Positions 1-7,867 of a stretch of DNA of 64,000 nucleotides are shown here, one piece after another (position 1 is the first letter of the stretch; each line of letters starts with the position of its first letter). The DNA is taken from assembly GCF_022179285.1 (NCBI RefSeq), contig NZ_BPQO01000002.1, positions 310,001 to 374,000 on the forward strand. The letters are read 5' to 3'. Source of the DNA: Methylobacterium hispanicum. GTDB lineage: Bacteria > Pseudomonadota > Alphaproteobacteria > Rhizobiales > Beijerinckiaceae. The notes beneath the pieces were generated by a model. It did not search any database. It saw nothing but the letters and a program-made list of their open reading frames with translations, and was not told the origin of the DNA. Position numbers and translations under genes: made by a program.

Positions 1-332
1 ACGTCCGGGTAGGACAGGCTCGGCGTCTCGGTCGTGCAGATCAATCCCGCCTGCGCGGCGTCGCCGGCCGCGCGCTCCGCGATCGACCGGGCCAGCGTGT
101 CGAGCCGCCGGTCGATGACGGCGATGCCCGCATCGTCGAAGTCCCCGAGCCAAGCGTCGTCCCCCGAGAGGCGCCACGAGGTGGACTGGACGGTCAGGTG
201 GGCGCCGGCCGCCCTGGCCAGCGTCAGACCGTAGCCGATGGCCGACGAGGCCGGCTCCCGCTCCCCCTCGACCGTGGTGCCGACGAGGACGTCGCGGATG
301 CCGGCGAGCGCGGTTGCGGTGGTCGTGGGCAT
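1..332 (-). CDS. Universal stress protein, tandem UspA type (partial, C-terminus outside window)
   Basis: The gene starts at the ATG at 332 and runs off the left window edge, so only about 110 N-terminal residues are visible. The readable part closely matches the N-terminal half of the 286-aa universal stress protein at 5634: both have a GLTLA(R/K)AAGAHLT stretch and a CTTE(T/A)PS segment in the same order, which supports a recent duplication. UspA-fold proteins are cytosolic and induced by stress, often by low oxygen in alphaproteobacteria; the molecular role here is unknown. A FixK/FNR-type box lies about 60 bp upstream of the start, so oxygen-dependent expression is likely. Family call is firm; the full length cannot be judged. 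Confidence 0.8.
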   Translation of the reverse strand, partial: MPTTTATALAGIRDVLVGTTVEGEREPASSAIGYGLTLARAAGAHLTVQSTSWRLSGDDAWLGDFDDAGIAVIDRRLDTLARSIAERAAGDAAQAGLICTTETPSLSYPD

Positions 333-637
333 GGGGTGTCTCCGATCCGGATGCCGCATGGTTCGGCGCTCCGGGGCGGGCGGCCTTGATCCAGCTCAAG
401 TCTCGGCGTGCCGAACGATCGAGGACGTCCGGAGGCTCAGCTCTCGCGGGCCCGTGGCTCAGGGCGGATCGTCGTTTCCAGGCGGCCTGCCAGGCGGCTT
501 GCGCGAGGTCGTGTCGCGTCTGCGGGGCTCTGTATCGGCGGGTGGACCGAAGCCTTCGCCGTCTTGTGTCCGGGCTGCGACATGTACAAGTTGTCACCCG
601 GGGAGCTCTGGTCCGGGGTGTAGTCTCGGGATGTACG
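333..637. other. Intergenic region between usp and fixL
   Basis: This 305-bp gap separates the divergent usp and fixL genes. It holds the FixK-type box at 386-399. No convincing gene is present: long frames crossing it lack the composition and start signals of the real genes. The fixL start at 638 is preceded by a short stretch of mixed composition that probably carries its promoter, but no clear -35/-10 pair is recognisable. Confidence 0.5.
386..399. promoter_or_regulatory. FixK/FNR-type box 1
   Basis: TTGATCCAGCTCAA matches the TTG(A/C)-N6-(T/G)CAA pattern known for FixK2/FNR-family regulators. Its centre is about 60 bp upstream of the usp start at 332 and about 245 bp upstream of fixL, so usp is the likely target. 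Confidence 0.7.
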
Positions 638-2188
638 ATGACGAACAGTGCTGATGTGTCCGACATAGGACCAGATCGCACCGATACGCCGACCCTCGAC
701 GAACTCCGGCAGACCCTCGACGAGATGGGCGTCTGCGTGTGGTCGCTGGATATCCCGACCGGCCGCGCCACGGTCTCGCCGACCTGCGCCCGCCTCTTCG
801 GCGTATCGCCCCGGAAACTCACCACGTTCGCCGCCTCCCAGGCCCTGGTGCATCCCGACGACCGCCAGGCGCGGGCGGACGCTATCGACCGGGCGTTGCG
901 GGAGGGCGGCAGCTACGAGGTCGATTACCGGGTCGTCCGGCCCGACGGGTCGCATTCCTGGCTGCGCTCGCGCGGGCGGGTGCAGCGCGATGCGCAGGGT
1001 CGGCCTTTCCGGCACCGCGGCGTCGTCCTCAGCATCGACGAGCAGAAGCGGGCCGAGGTGGACCTGCGCGCCCGCGAGGCGCACCTGCAATCGATCCTCG
1101 ACACCGTGCCCGAAGCCATGGTGGTGATCGATGAGGCGGGGCGCATCCACTCGTTCAGCGCTGCGGCCGAACGCCTCTTCGGCTACGCGGCCGCCGAGGT
1201 GACCGGGTGCAACGTCAGCATGCTGATGCCGCAGCCGATGCGGGGCGAGCACGACGGCTATCTCGACCGGTACCGCCGCACGCGCGAGCGCCGCATCATC
1301 GGCACCATCCGGGTCGTCACGGGCCAGCGCCGGGACGGCACGACCTTCCCGATGGAACTCGCCATCGGCGAGATGCGCTCGGGGGACCGGGTCTTCTTCA
1401 CCGGTTTCATCAACGACCTGACCGAGCACCAGCGCACGCAGGCGCGGCTTCAGGAGCTCCAGGCCGAGCTCGTCCACGTTTCCCGCCTCAGCGCGATGGG
1501 CGAGATGGCCTCGACGCTCGCCCACGAGCTGAACCAGCCGCTCGGCGCGATCGCCAACTACACCAAGGGCTGCCGCCGCCTCCTGGCCGATCCGAGCCCC
1601 GCAGCCATCGCCAAAGTGATGGAGGTCCTCGACAAGGCCGCCGAGCAGGCGCTGCGGGCCGGCCAGATCATCCGGCGGCTCCGCGAGTTCGTCGCTCGCG
1701 GCGAGACGGAGAAGCGGATCGAACCGGTCGCGCGGCTGATCGAGGAGGCGAGCGCGCTCGCCCTCGTCGGCGCCCGCGAGCAGGGGATCACCGCACATGT
1801 TGCGCTGGCTCCGAACACGGGCGCGGTCCTCGCCGACCGCGTGCAGGTTCAACAGGTTCTGATCAACCTGATGCGCAACGCCCGCGAGGCGATGCAGGAG
1901 GGCGGACGGCGCGAGCTGACCGTGGCGGCCCGCCCCGCCGGGCCGGAGACCGTCGAGATCGCCGTCTCGGATACGGGGCCCGGCATCGCGGGCGAGGTCG
2001 CGCACCGGCTGTTCCAGCCCTTCGTGACCACGAAGGTCAGCGGGATGGGCGTCGGACTCTCGATCTGCCGCACCATCGTGGAGGCGCATGGCGGGCGCCT
2101 CTGGGTCGAGCGCAACGAGGCCGGCGGGGCGACCTTCCGGCTGACGCTGCCGGCGGTGCCGAACGGAGAGCTGGGCCATGGCGTCTAA
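638..2188 (+). CDS. fixL: FixL-like haem PAS oxygen-sensing histidine kinase
   Basis: This 516-aa soluble kinase has PAS domain 1 at about residues 25-140, PAS domain 2 at about 150-265, HisKA with the [10 protein letters not shown]-box (His296) and an HATPase domain to the C-terminus ([16 protein letters not shown]). The second PAS keeps the FixL haem signature. His205 in GEHDGYL aligns with the proximal haem ligand His200 of Bradyrhizobium FixL. Arg211, Ile220 and Arg225 match Arg206, Ile215 and Arg220, while the His214 position is Arg. It therefore probably binds haem and autophosphorylates when oxygen is low. The ATG at 638 is chosen because residues before it are not family-like. The end overlaps fixJ by 11 nt, so the two are translationally linked. 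Confidence 0.85.
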   Translation: MTNSADVSDIGPDRTDTPTLDELRQTLDEMGVCVWSLDIPTGRATVSPTCARLFGVSPRKLTTFAASQALVHPDDRQARADAIDRALREGGSYEVDYRVVRPDGSHSWLRSRGRVQRDAQGRPFRHRGVVLSIDEQKRAEVDLRAREAHLQSILDTVPEAMVVIDEAGRIHSFSAAAERLFGYAAAEVTGCNVSMLMPQPMRGEHDGYLDRYRRTRERRIIGTIRVVTGQRRDGTTFPMELAIGEMRSGDRVFFTGFINDLTEHQRTQARLQELQAELVHVSRLSAMGEMASTLAHELNQPLGAIANYTKGCRRLLADPSPAAIAKVMEVLDKAAEQALRAGQIIRRLREFVARGETEKRIEPVARLIEEASALALVGAREQGITAHVALAPNTGAVLADRVQVQQVLINLMRNAREAMQEGGRRELTVAARPAGPETVEIAVSDTGPGIAGEVAHRLFQPFVTTKVSGMGVGLSICRTIVEAHGGRLWVERNEAGGATFRLTLPAVPNGELGHGV

Positions 2189-2786
2189 CCTCGTGCACGT
2201 GGTGGACGACGATTCCGCCATGCGGGACTCGGTCGCCTTCCTGCTCGACACGACGGGCTTCGAGGTGCGGCTCTACGAGGCCGGCGCGCAGCTGCTCGAC
2301 CGGCTCGCCAAGCCGGCGACGGGATGCGTGCTCACCGACATCCGCATGCCCGGGATCGACGGGCTCGAACTGCTCCGGCGCCTGCGGTCGGCGGGTCACC
2401 GGCTGCCGGTCGTGATGATGACCGGGCACGGTGACGTGCCGCTCGCCGTGGAGGCGATGAAGCTCGGCGCCTGCGACTTCATCGAGAAGCCGTTCGAGGA
2501 CGAGGCCCTCCTGCACGCGATCCGCTCCGCGCTCGAGCGCGGCGGCCCGACCGAGACCGCCGACCCCGGCCTGCGCGAGTTCGTGAGGCGGGTCGGGACG
2601 CTGAGCGAGCGCGAGCGGCAGGTCCTGGACCAGCTGGTCGGCGGCGCCACCAGCAAGGAGATCGCGCGGACGCTCGACATCAGCCCGCGCACCGTCGAGA
2701 TCTACCGGGCCAAGCTGATGGCCAAGACGCGGGCGGGAAGCCTGCAGGAACTGGTGCGCTGGGCCGTCCTGGCCGGCCTCGCCTGA
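2178..2786 (+). CDS. fixJ: FixJ-like response regulator, receiver plus LuxR-type HTH
   Basis: A 202-aa two-domain regulator. The receiver (about 1-120) has the acidic pocket DDD at 10-12, phospho-acceptor Asp54 in TDIRMPG (same number as Asp54 of rhizobial FixJ), and the conserved Lys in the EKPF motif. The LuxR/GerE helix-turn-helix covers about 138-202 ([25 protein letters not shown]). In rhizobia phospho-FixJ activates fixK and thereby the microaerobic regulon; the same is inferred here because the gene overlaps fixL and lies among FixK-type boxes. The start codon lies inside the last codons of fixL. Confidence 0.88.
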   Translation: MASNLVHVVDDDSAMRDSVAFLLDTTGFEVRLYEAGAQLLDRLAKPATGCVLTDIRMPGIDGLELLRRLRSAGHRLPVVMMTGHGDVPLAVEAMKLGACDFIEKPFEDEALLHAIRSALERGGPTETADPGLREFVRRVGTLSERERQVLDQLVGGATSKEIARTLDISPRTVEIYRAKLMAKTRAGSLQELVRWAVLAGLA

Positions 2787-2793
2787 GGCGGAC

Positions 2794-2807
2794 TTGAGGC
2801 AGGTCAA
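2794..2807. promoter_or_regulatory. FixK/FNR-type box 2
   Basis: TTGAGGCAGGTCAA lies 8 bp after the fixJ stop and is centred about 81 bp before the receiver gene at 2882, suggesting that gene has its own oxygen-responsive promoter apart from fixLJ. Confidence 0.65.
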
Positions 2808-2881
2808 GGCGGCCGACCCGCTGCGTCCCGCAGGGTGAGGCCCTCGACGCCACCCGGACCCGGCGCCCGCCGGACGACGCC

Positions 2882-3274
2882 ATGCTGCCAGACCGTTCGA
2901 ACCTCATCTATGTCGTGGACGACGACCCGGCGGTCCTGCACTCCACCCGCTTCCTGCTGGAGGGCGAGGGGCATCGCGTCGAGACCTTCTCCGGCGGCCC
3001 CGAGCTGCTGGCGGCCTTCCCCGGCCCCAGCCCCGCCTGCGTGCTCCTCGACCACGTGTTGGAGGGCATGGACGGCCTGGAGGTCGTCACCCGCCTGCGG
3101 GGCCTCGATGCCGGTGTCCCGGTTGTCCTGATCACCGGGCATCCGGACCCCGGCATCCGGACCCGCGCCCACTCGGCCGGCGTCCCCCTCGTGGAGAAGC
3201 CCTTCGCCCTGGAGGCGCTGCTGAGCCTGCTCGTGGCCGGCGCTGCCGGCAGGGCTTCGGCCGGGCCGACCTGA
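2882..3274 (+). CDS. Stand-alone response regulator receiver
   Basis: A 130-aa protein made of one receiver domain and no output domain. It has the acidic triplet DDD at 13-15, acceptor Asp57 in LLDHVLEGMDG, and the VEKPF lysine motif near residue 105. It follows fixJ by 95 bp in the same direction and has its own FixK-type box. Single receivers next to FixLJ in other rhizobia (FixK- or FixL-linked) can act as a phosphate sink or a competing partner of the kinase; that role is inferred from position only. It resembles the FixJ receiver more than CheY. Confidence 0.8.
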   Translation: MLPDRSNLIYVVDDDPAVLHSTRFLLEGEGHRVETFSGGPELLAAFPGPSPACVLLDHVLEGMDGLEVVTRLRGLDAGVPVVLITGHPDPGIRTRAHSAGVPLVEKPFALEALLSLLVAGAAGRASAGPT

Positions 3275-3321
3275 GGCGCCGCGGGCGCCGAACCGTCTTC
3301 GCAGCGCGACCCGGCGGCAGG

Positions 3322-3546
3322 TCAGTCGATGCGCGAATGCTGGATCGCGATCTCCGCAGCGGGGACGAGGGCGGCGGGTCGATCCATGCGGAACGCCAGG
3401 GACGCCCCGAGCAGGTTCGCCAGACCGATCAGCGCCAGGACCAGGACGACGGCGATCTCGTCCGCCCGCTCGCGCTGGGCGTGGATGATCACGCAGCCGG
3501 CCGTGAAGGCGCCCGCCAGGACGAGACTCGTCACGTTCGGATACAT
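3322..3546 (-). CDS. Small two-helix membrane protein
   Basis: A 74-aa protein beginning at the ATG at 3546. Two hydrophobic stretches are visible, about residues 6-23 and 31-53, separated by a charged loop (QRERADE), so it is probably an inner-membrane hairpin. The family is not recognised. It is the second minus-strand gene after the DUF6455-like gene (60-bp gap) and may share that gene's FixK-box promoter. Confidence 0.5.
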   Translation of the reverse strand: MYPNVTSLVLAGAFTAGCVIIHAQRERADEIAVVLVLALIGLANLLGASLAFRMDRPAALVPAAEIAIQHSRID

Positions 3547-3605
3547 GGGTCCTCCCGCGGTGACGGTGCCGCCCCGGGACGCCGCACGGAGCCGGGCGGC
3601 ACGCT

Positions 3606-3992
3606 TCAGGCCCCTCGCAGCCGATCGATGCGCGCGGCGTTCGGGCAGAAGGCCGGATAGGTGGCCGCAGCCGTTCCGGCCCGGATCGCGTCCTCGCAGC
3701 GCCGGCGCTCGGCGCAAGCTGAGCAGGCGGCTTCGAGATCCCGCATGGTCGCCGGATCGCGCCGCCGGACGGCGTCGGGGTCGAGATGGAGGCTGCGCAT
3801 CAACGCCTCGATGCCCTGGATCCTCGCGGCCGACAGGGATCCCCCCGCGCCGGCCTCCAGCAACGTCTCCCGCATCTCCTCGTCGGCGTCCCCGAGTTCC
3901 CGTGCCGCCTTCAGCAGACAGCACCACGCGTCCATGGCGGGGAGGACGCCGAAGGGGTCGAGCAGGTCGGGATCGTCGGCTGGTACGGGCAT
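3606..3992 (-). CDS. DUF6455-like protein with C-terminal cysteine motif
   Basis: A 128-aa protein from the ATG at 3992. The C-terminal half has a pattern typical of DUF6455: CSACAERRRC around residues 91-100, then a spacer and FCPNAARIDRL near the end. The four cysteines suggest metal or Fe-S binding, which is not proven. DUF6455-type genes are often near respiratory or denitrification genes in alphaproteobacteria, and this one has a FixK-type box centred about 58 bp upstream, which fits a microaerobic role. The molecular function is unknown. Confidence 0.65.
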   Translation of the reverse strand: MPVPADDPDLLDPFGVLPAMDAWCCLLKAARELGDADEEMRETLLEAGAGGSLSAARIQGIEALMRSLHLDPDAVRRRDPATMRDLEAACSACAERRRCEDAIRAGTAAATYPAFCPNAARIDRLRGA

Positions 3993-4043
3993 GGAGGTCT
4001 CCGACGCGGCGTCGAAGGGGTACACGCCGCACCGGCGCCCTCC

Positions 4044-4057
4044 TTGATCCAGCGCAA
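4044..4057. promoter_or_regulatory. FixK/FNR-type box 3
   Basis: TTGATCCAGCGCAA has the TTGA-N6-GCAA form. It is centred about 58 bp upstream of the DUF6455-like start at 3992. Confidence 0.62.
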
Positions 4058-4090
4058 ACCCGCCCCGGACCACGGGGCCGACCGGGCGCG

Positions 4091-4163
4091 TCATGGGCGC
4101 GGCCGCGCGCGTCATGGGCGCGGCCGCGCGCGTCATGGGCGCGGCCGCGCGCGTCATGGGCGC
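4091..4163. repeat. 21-bp GC-rich tandem repeat, three full copies plus a partial
   Basis: Three identical 21-bp units beginning TCATGGGCGCGGCC lie at 4091-4111, 4112-4132 and 4133-4153, followed by a partial copy to 4163. Each contains the palindrome GCGGCCGC. The stop codon of the S41 protease gene (4154-4156) is formed by the last partial unit, so the array begins exactly where that coding region ends. It separates the protease from FixK-type box 3. Confidence 0.85.
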
Positions 4164-5488
4164 TCCACGGCGGCGATCCGGATCCGTTCGAGCGCGGCGC
4201 GAAGCTGCCGGTCCCGCGCCGGATCCAGATCGAGATCCGGCACGACGCCGCCGCGCAGCCCGTCCTCGCGGGTCGGGCGCGATGAGCCGGGCCGGGCCGG
4301 GCCGGGCTCCCGCCCGCGCGGGCCGGCCGCCGCCTCGGCGGCGACCACGTGGTCGGGCTCGATGCCATGCCCCTCGATCCGCCGGCCGGACGGCCTCACG
4401 GCCCAGGCCGTCGTGATGTGTAATCCGCGTCCGCCGGGATGCGCGAAGGTCGATTGCACGGCGCCCTTCCCGTAGGTGCGCGTCCCGACGACGGTGGCGC
4501 GCTGATGGTCCTGAAGCGCGCCCGCGACGATCTCGGCGGCGGAGGCGGTCTCGCGATCGACGAGCACCACCATCGGGAGGCCGCCGATCAGGTCGCCCGC
4601 CGGCCCGTCCAGGGCGAACCGCTCGACCGATCCGGGACCGCGTCCGACGAGGCGCACGATCTCGCCCCGCCCGAGGAAGGCTCCGGCGACGGCCGCGGCC
4701 TGGACGACGAGGCCGCCCGGGTTTCCGCGCAGGTCCAGGACGAAGCCGGTGAGGCGGTCGCGCCCGATCTCGGCCTTGAGACGCGCGATCGCCGTGAGCA
4801 GGCGCCCGCCCGTGCGGTCGTCGAAATGATCGAGCGCGATGTAGGCGACCGTATCGAGGGCAAGGATGCGGACGGGGTGGAGCGGCAGCCACGCCCGCGT
4901 CAGGGTGACCTCGGCGGCGGTGGCCTCGCCCGGGCGGGCGACCCGCAGGCGAACGCGCGACCCGGGCTCGCCGCGGAGGCGCCCGACGACCTCAGCGGCG
5001 CCGAGTCGCCGGACGGGGCTGCCGTCGATCCGCTCGATGACGGTGCCGGCCGTGAGGCCGGCGGTCGCCGCGGGCGTGCCGGGGACCGTGCGCTCGATTC
5101 TGCCCTCCGCCCCGATCTCGACCCCGATCCCGGAATAGCCTCCGACATTCTGCTCGCCCAGGCGGGAGAGCTCGTCCGCGGTCAGGTAGCGCGCGTAGGG
5201 GTCCAGGGCGGCGACCATTCCGGAGAGCGCCGCCTCGACGAGGCGATCCGGGCCGCGCCGGTCCGCGGCCCGCGACAGCACGGCGTGCAGCGCGTCTCCG
5301 AAGATCGCGGCCTCCCGATAGGGCGTGTCGGCGCGCGGCGGCCGGGCGCCGACGCCCTGCGCGACCGCGACCGCCAGGTGGGCGCCGGCAGCACCGGCGA
5401 CCATGGCGGCCGCGAAGAGCGCCAGCCCCCCCGCGCGGCCGGCCGGCGTCCGGCCCGCCGCGGGCCTGTCTCGGATCGATCGCGGCAT
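4154..5488 (-). CDS. S41 family C-terminal processing peptidase (CtpA/Prc type)
   Basis: A 444-aa periplasmic serine protease. It has an N-terminal signal anchor (hydrophobic about residues 20-45), a PDZ domain at about 112-195 (GYSGIGVEI, GLTAGTVIERIDG) and an S41 catalytic domain. The nucleophile is Ser316 in TASAAEI and the general base is Lys341 in TYGKG, giving the Ser-Lys dyad of the Ctp/Prc family, which trims periplasmic proteins near their C-termini. The ATG at 5488 is chosen; a GTG at 5512 is an alternative. Box 4 lies about 66 bp upstream and is shared with the divergent usp gene. The C-terminal tail is Pro/Arg-rich. Confidence 0.85.
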   Translation of the reverse strand: MPRSIRDRPAAGRTPAGRAGGLALFAAAMVAGAAGAHLAVAVAQGVGARPPRADTPYREAAIFGDALHAVLSRAADRRGPDRLVEAALSGMVAALDPYARYLTADELSRLGEQNVGGYSGIGVEIGAEGRIERTVPGTPAATAGLTAGTVIERIDGSPVRRLGAAEVVGRLRGEPGSRVRLRVARPGEATAAEVTLTRAWLPLHPVRILALDTVAYIALDHFDDRTGGRLLTAIARLKAEIGRDRLTGFVLDLRGNPGGLVVQAAAVAGAFLGRGEIVRLVGRGPGSVERFALDGPAGDLIGGLPMVVLVDRETASAAEIVAGALQDHQRATVVGTRTYGKGAVQSTFAHPGGRGLHITTAWAVRPSGRRIEGHGIEPDHVVAAEAAAGPRGREPGPARPGSSRPTREDGLRGGVVPDLDLDPARDRQLRAALERIRIAAVERP

Positions 5489-5547
5489 GCTCCGGGCCCG
5501 CACTTCTGGCACGGGCGCAGGACTCGCCCCGGACCCGGCCCGCCGCC

Positions 5548-5561
5548 TTGAGCTGGGTCAA
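5548..5561. promoter_or_regulatory. FixK/FNR-type box 4 (bidirectional)
   Basis: TTGAGCTGGGTCAA is a near-symmetric box in the gap between the divergent S41 protease and usp genes. Its centre is about 66 bp from the 5488 start and 79 bp from the 5634 start, so it could serve either or both. Confidence 0.7.
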
Positions 5562-5633
5562 TGTCGGTACGTCCCGGCGGGCGCAGCCTCGATGTCGAGA
5601 GCCGGCGCGGAACGGCTCCTGCGGAGAGGCGCC

Positions 5634-6494
5634 ATGACCCGGGACCGATCACCCGCGCTCGCCGACATCCACGACGTGCAGGTCGTCGTCGTCGAGGAAG
5701 AGCGGGGCGGTACATCCCCGGCCGCGATCGGCTTCGGGCTGACGCTCGCGAAAGCGGCGGGGGCCCACCTGACGATCCAGTCCGCCGCGCGTCGCCTGAC
5801 CTTCGACAACCCATGGGGCGGCGGCTTCGACGACGGCGCCGTTGAGGCCGGGAACAGGCGCCTCGACGCGCTGGCCCGCGCCACCGCCGTGCGCGCCGCG
5901 GGCGACGCGGCCCAGGCGGGCGTGGTCTGCACGACCGAGGCGCCAAGCGTCAGCTTCCCGGAAATCCTTGCCCGGCTCATCGCCCGTGCGCCTCTCTACG
6001 ACCTCACGGTCCTGGATGCCGACCCGTCCGCGTTCGACACGCACCGGATGCTGATCGAGGGCGCCATCCTCGAGAGCGGGCGCCCGGTGATCGTGGTGCC
6101 GCCGGCCCACACGGCCTTCGCGGCCCGGCGCATCCTGCTGGCCTGGGACGGCAGCGCCCAGGCCGCGCGCGCCGCCAACGACGCCCTGCCCTTCCTGCGC
6201 GCCGCCGAGGCCGTCGAGATCGTGGCCGTCGCGACCGAGGCCGAGATCCACGCAAGCCTCCCCGGCGCCGAGTTCGCCCCCCACCTCGCCCGCCACGGCG
6301 TGCGCGTCGCCGTCACCGACCTGCCCCGCGCCGGCGACGTCGCCGACACCCTGCGCGCCCAGGCAGGCCGCCTGCGCGCCGACATGATCGTCATGGGCGC
6401 CTACCATCACGCCCGGGTCCGCGAATTCCTCTTTGGAGGCGTCACACGAGCCCTCCTGCACGACAGCCCCGCACCCCTCTTCCTCAGCCATTGA
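5634..6494 (+). CDS. Universal stress protein, tandem UspA domains
   Basis: A 286-aa cytosolic protein of two UspA-like halves. The C-terminal half is the better conserved one, with RILLAWDGSAQAARA (the ATP-loop-like start) near residue 163 and the family-typical end DMIVMGAYHHARVREFLFGG followed by VTRALL. The N-terminal half is the near-copy of the gene at 1-332. The start is the ATG at 5634. It is divergent from the S41 protease and shares its FixK-type box. The exact role of the protein is unknown; related proteins accumulate under hypoxia. Confidence 0.85.
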   Translation: MTRDRSPALADIHDVQVVVVEEERGGTSPAAIGFGLTLAKAAGAHLTIQSAARRLTFDNPWGGGFDDGAVEAGNRRLDALARATAVRAAGDAAQAGVVCTTEAPSVSFPEILARLIARAPLYDLTVLDADPSAFDTHRMLIEGAILESGRPVIVVPPAHTAFAARRILLAWDGSAQAARAANDALPFLRAAEAVEIVAVATEAEIHASLPGAEFAPHLARHGVRVAVTDLPRAGDVADTLRAQAGRLRADMIVMGAYHHARVREFLFGGVTRALLHDSPAPLFLSH

Positions 6495-6511
6495 GCCCTG
6501 GCAGGTCGGCG

Positions 6512-6727
6512 ATGCTCAAGCGAACCCGCTCCAGAACCGGCGCCGCCACCCGGACGGCGCGCAAGCGCAACCTTCCGCGCCGGTCGCCCCGCCCGAAACC
6601 CGGCCTCGATCGCCCCGATCTGCCGGACCGCGCGCAGACCGGCCCGGCAAACAGCATGGATTGGGCGGATCCGCTGAGCGCGGAGGAGCGTCGCGCGCTG
6701 GAAGCGGGCTGGAGCTTCGTCGAGTGA
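6512..6727 (+). CDS. Small basic hypothetical protein
   Basis: A possible 71-aa gene 17 bp after the usp stop. The N-terminal half is very rich in Arg, Lys and Pro; the last 23 residues (MDWADPLSAEERRALEAG and on) look more like a real protein and could be the product of a shorter gene starting near 6657. No family is recognised. Low confidence because high GC gives many open frames here. Confidence 0.3.
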   Translation: MLKRTRSRTGAATRTARKRNLPRRSPRPKPGLDRPDLPDRAQTGPANSMDWADPLSAEERRALEAGWSFVE

Positions 6728-6957
6728 TCGGCGGGCGCCCTCGCAGGGTGCGCCCCGCGATGCAGGATCCGCCGCCGTCCGCGGCGGGCTCGGCCGCTCC
6801 GACCGACCTCGGCGACGCAGCGTCCGACGGTCGGCGGTGAGGTTCGCGGCGGTGGGCGGGCGCGGCACGATGGGCGGAAGGGCGGGCGCGCGGCGAACGA
6901 GACGCCAGCCCCCGCGCCGGGGCACCCGCACGAGCATCCCGCCGAGGACGCGCCAGC

Positions 6958-7770
6958 TCAGTGGCTCATCAGGCAGCACAGGGTCGTGCGGTCGAGGAAA
7001 TCGCGCGTGACGCCGCCGAAGATCCACTCGCGCAGGCGGGAACGACCGTAGGCGCCCATCACGACGAGGTCGGCCTCCTGCCGCAGGGCGAAGTCGAGGA
7101 TCTCGTCGCTCTCGCGCATGGCGGTCCGCAGGAGATGCGTGGTCACCTGGGCGCCGTGCCGGGCGAGATGCCCGGCGACGTCCTCCGCCCCCTCCCGGTG
7201 GGCATCGGGGCCGACGCTCACTACGAGGACGTGGTCCGCCTCGCGCAGGAAGGGCAGGGCGGCCGACACCGCCCGCCGCGCCGCCGGACCGTCCTTCCAG
7301 GCGACGACGACGCGCGTCCCCTTCAGGCCGGCGAGGCGGGGCGGAACGACGAGGACGGGCCGGCCGGCCTCCATCAGCACCGGCCCCGGGGGGACGCCGA
7401 GGGGACCGGGATCCGCGTCCTCCGCGCCGCGCCGCCCGACGACGACGAGGTCCGCGACGCGCGCCTGCTCGACGAGGTGCGTGAGCGGGCCGGCGAGGGC
7501 GGGGCACCACTCCGTGCGGATCCCGTCGCCCGCGCCGCTCTCGAAGAGCGGGCGCACGCGCGCGAGGATCTCGCGCACCTCCGCCCTGTTGCGCTCCTCC
7601 TGCTCGAGGGCGTCCTGGATGTCGCGCACCAGCAGGGGCGTCGGCACCGCGTGGCCGGCCGCGCCCGTGAGGATGGCCCCGAACCGCCGCGCCACGCCGG
7701 CGGCGAGCCTGATCCGGTCCGGGGCCGCCTCGCCGAGATCGGCGGACACGAGGACGTTCGCGTAATCCAT
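6958..7770 (-). CDS. Universal stress protein, tandem UspA domains
   Basis: A 270-aa protein starting at the ATG at 7770 (MDYANVLVSADLG). Both UspA halves are visible; the second begins near TRVVVAWKDGPAARRAV and ends with the typical ADLVVMGAYGRSRLREW segment and a LCCLMSH C-terminus. It is closest to the protein at 9985 (same VCCLMSH-like tail) and less like the pair at 1 and 5634, so the four USPs form two subgroups. FixK-type box 5 is centred about 71 bp upstream. Confidence 0.87.
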   Translation of the reverse strand: MDYANVLVSADLGEAAPDRIRLAAGVARRFGAILTGAAGHAVPTPLLVRDIQDALEQEERNRAEVREILARVRPLFESGAGDGIRTEWCPALAGPLTHLVEQARVADLVVVGRRGAEDADPGPLGVPPGPVLMEAGRPVLVVPPRLAGLKGTRVVVAWKDGPAARRAVSAALPFLREADHVLVVSVGPDAHREGAEDVAGHLARHGAQVTTHLLRTAMRESDEILDFALRQEADLVVMGAYGRSRLREWIFGGVTRDFLDRTTLCCLMSH

Positions 7771-7834
7771 GGCCACCTCCGTCGCGCGTCGCGGCCGACG
7801 GGTGGAGCCTAAGGCTCGGCCGGGGCCGTCCACC

Positions 7835-7848
7835 TTGATCCATCGCAA
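7835..7848. promoter_or_regulatory. FixK/FNR-type box 5
   Basis: TTGATCCATCGCAA, TTGA-N6-GCAA, lies in the 97-bp gap upstream of the usp start at 7770, immediately after the ATPase stop at 7868. Confidence 0.65.
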
Positions 7849-7867
7849 GCCGCTCCGCCCGCCCGGC

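Noticed and set aside
437..2251. Long open frame on the strand opposite to fixL
   Set aside because: It mirrors fixL in a very GC-rich sequence, where antisense frames stay open; it has no family-like motifs and no start signals.
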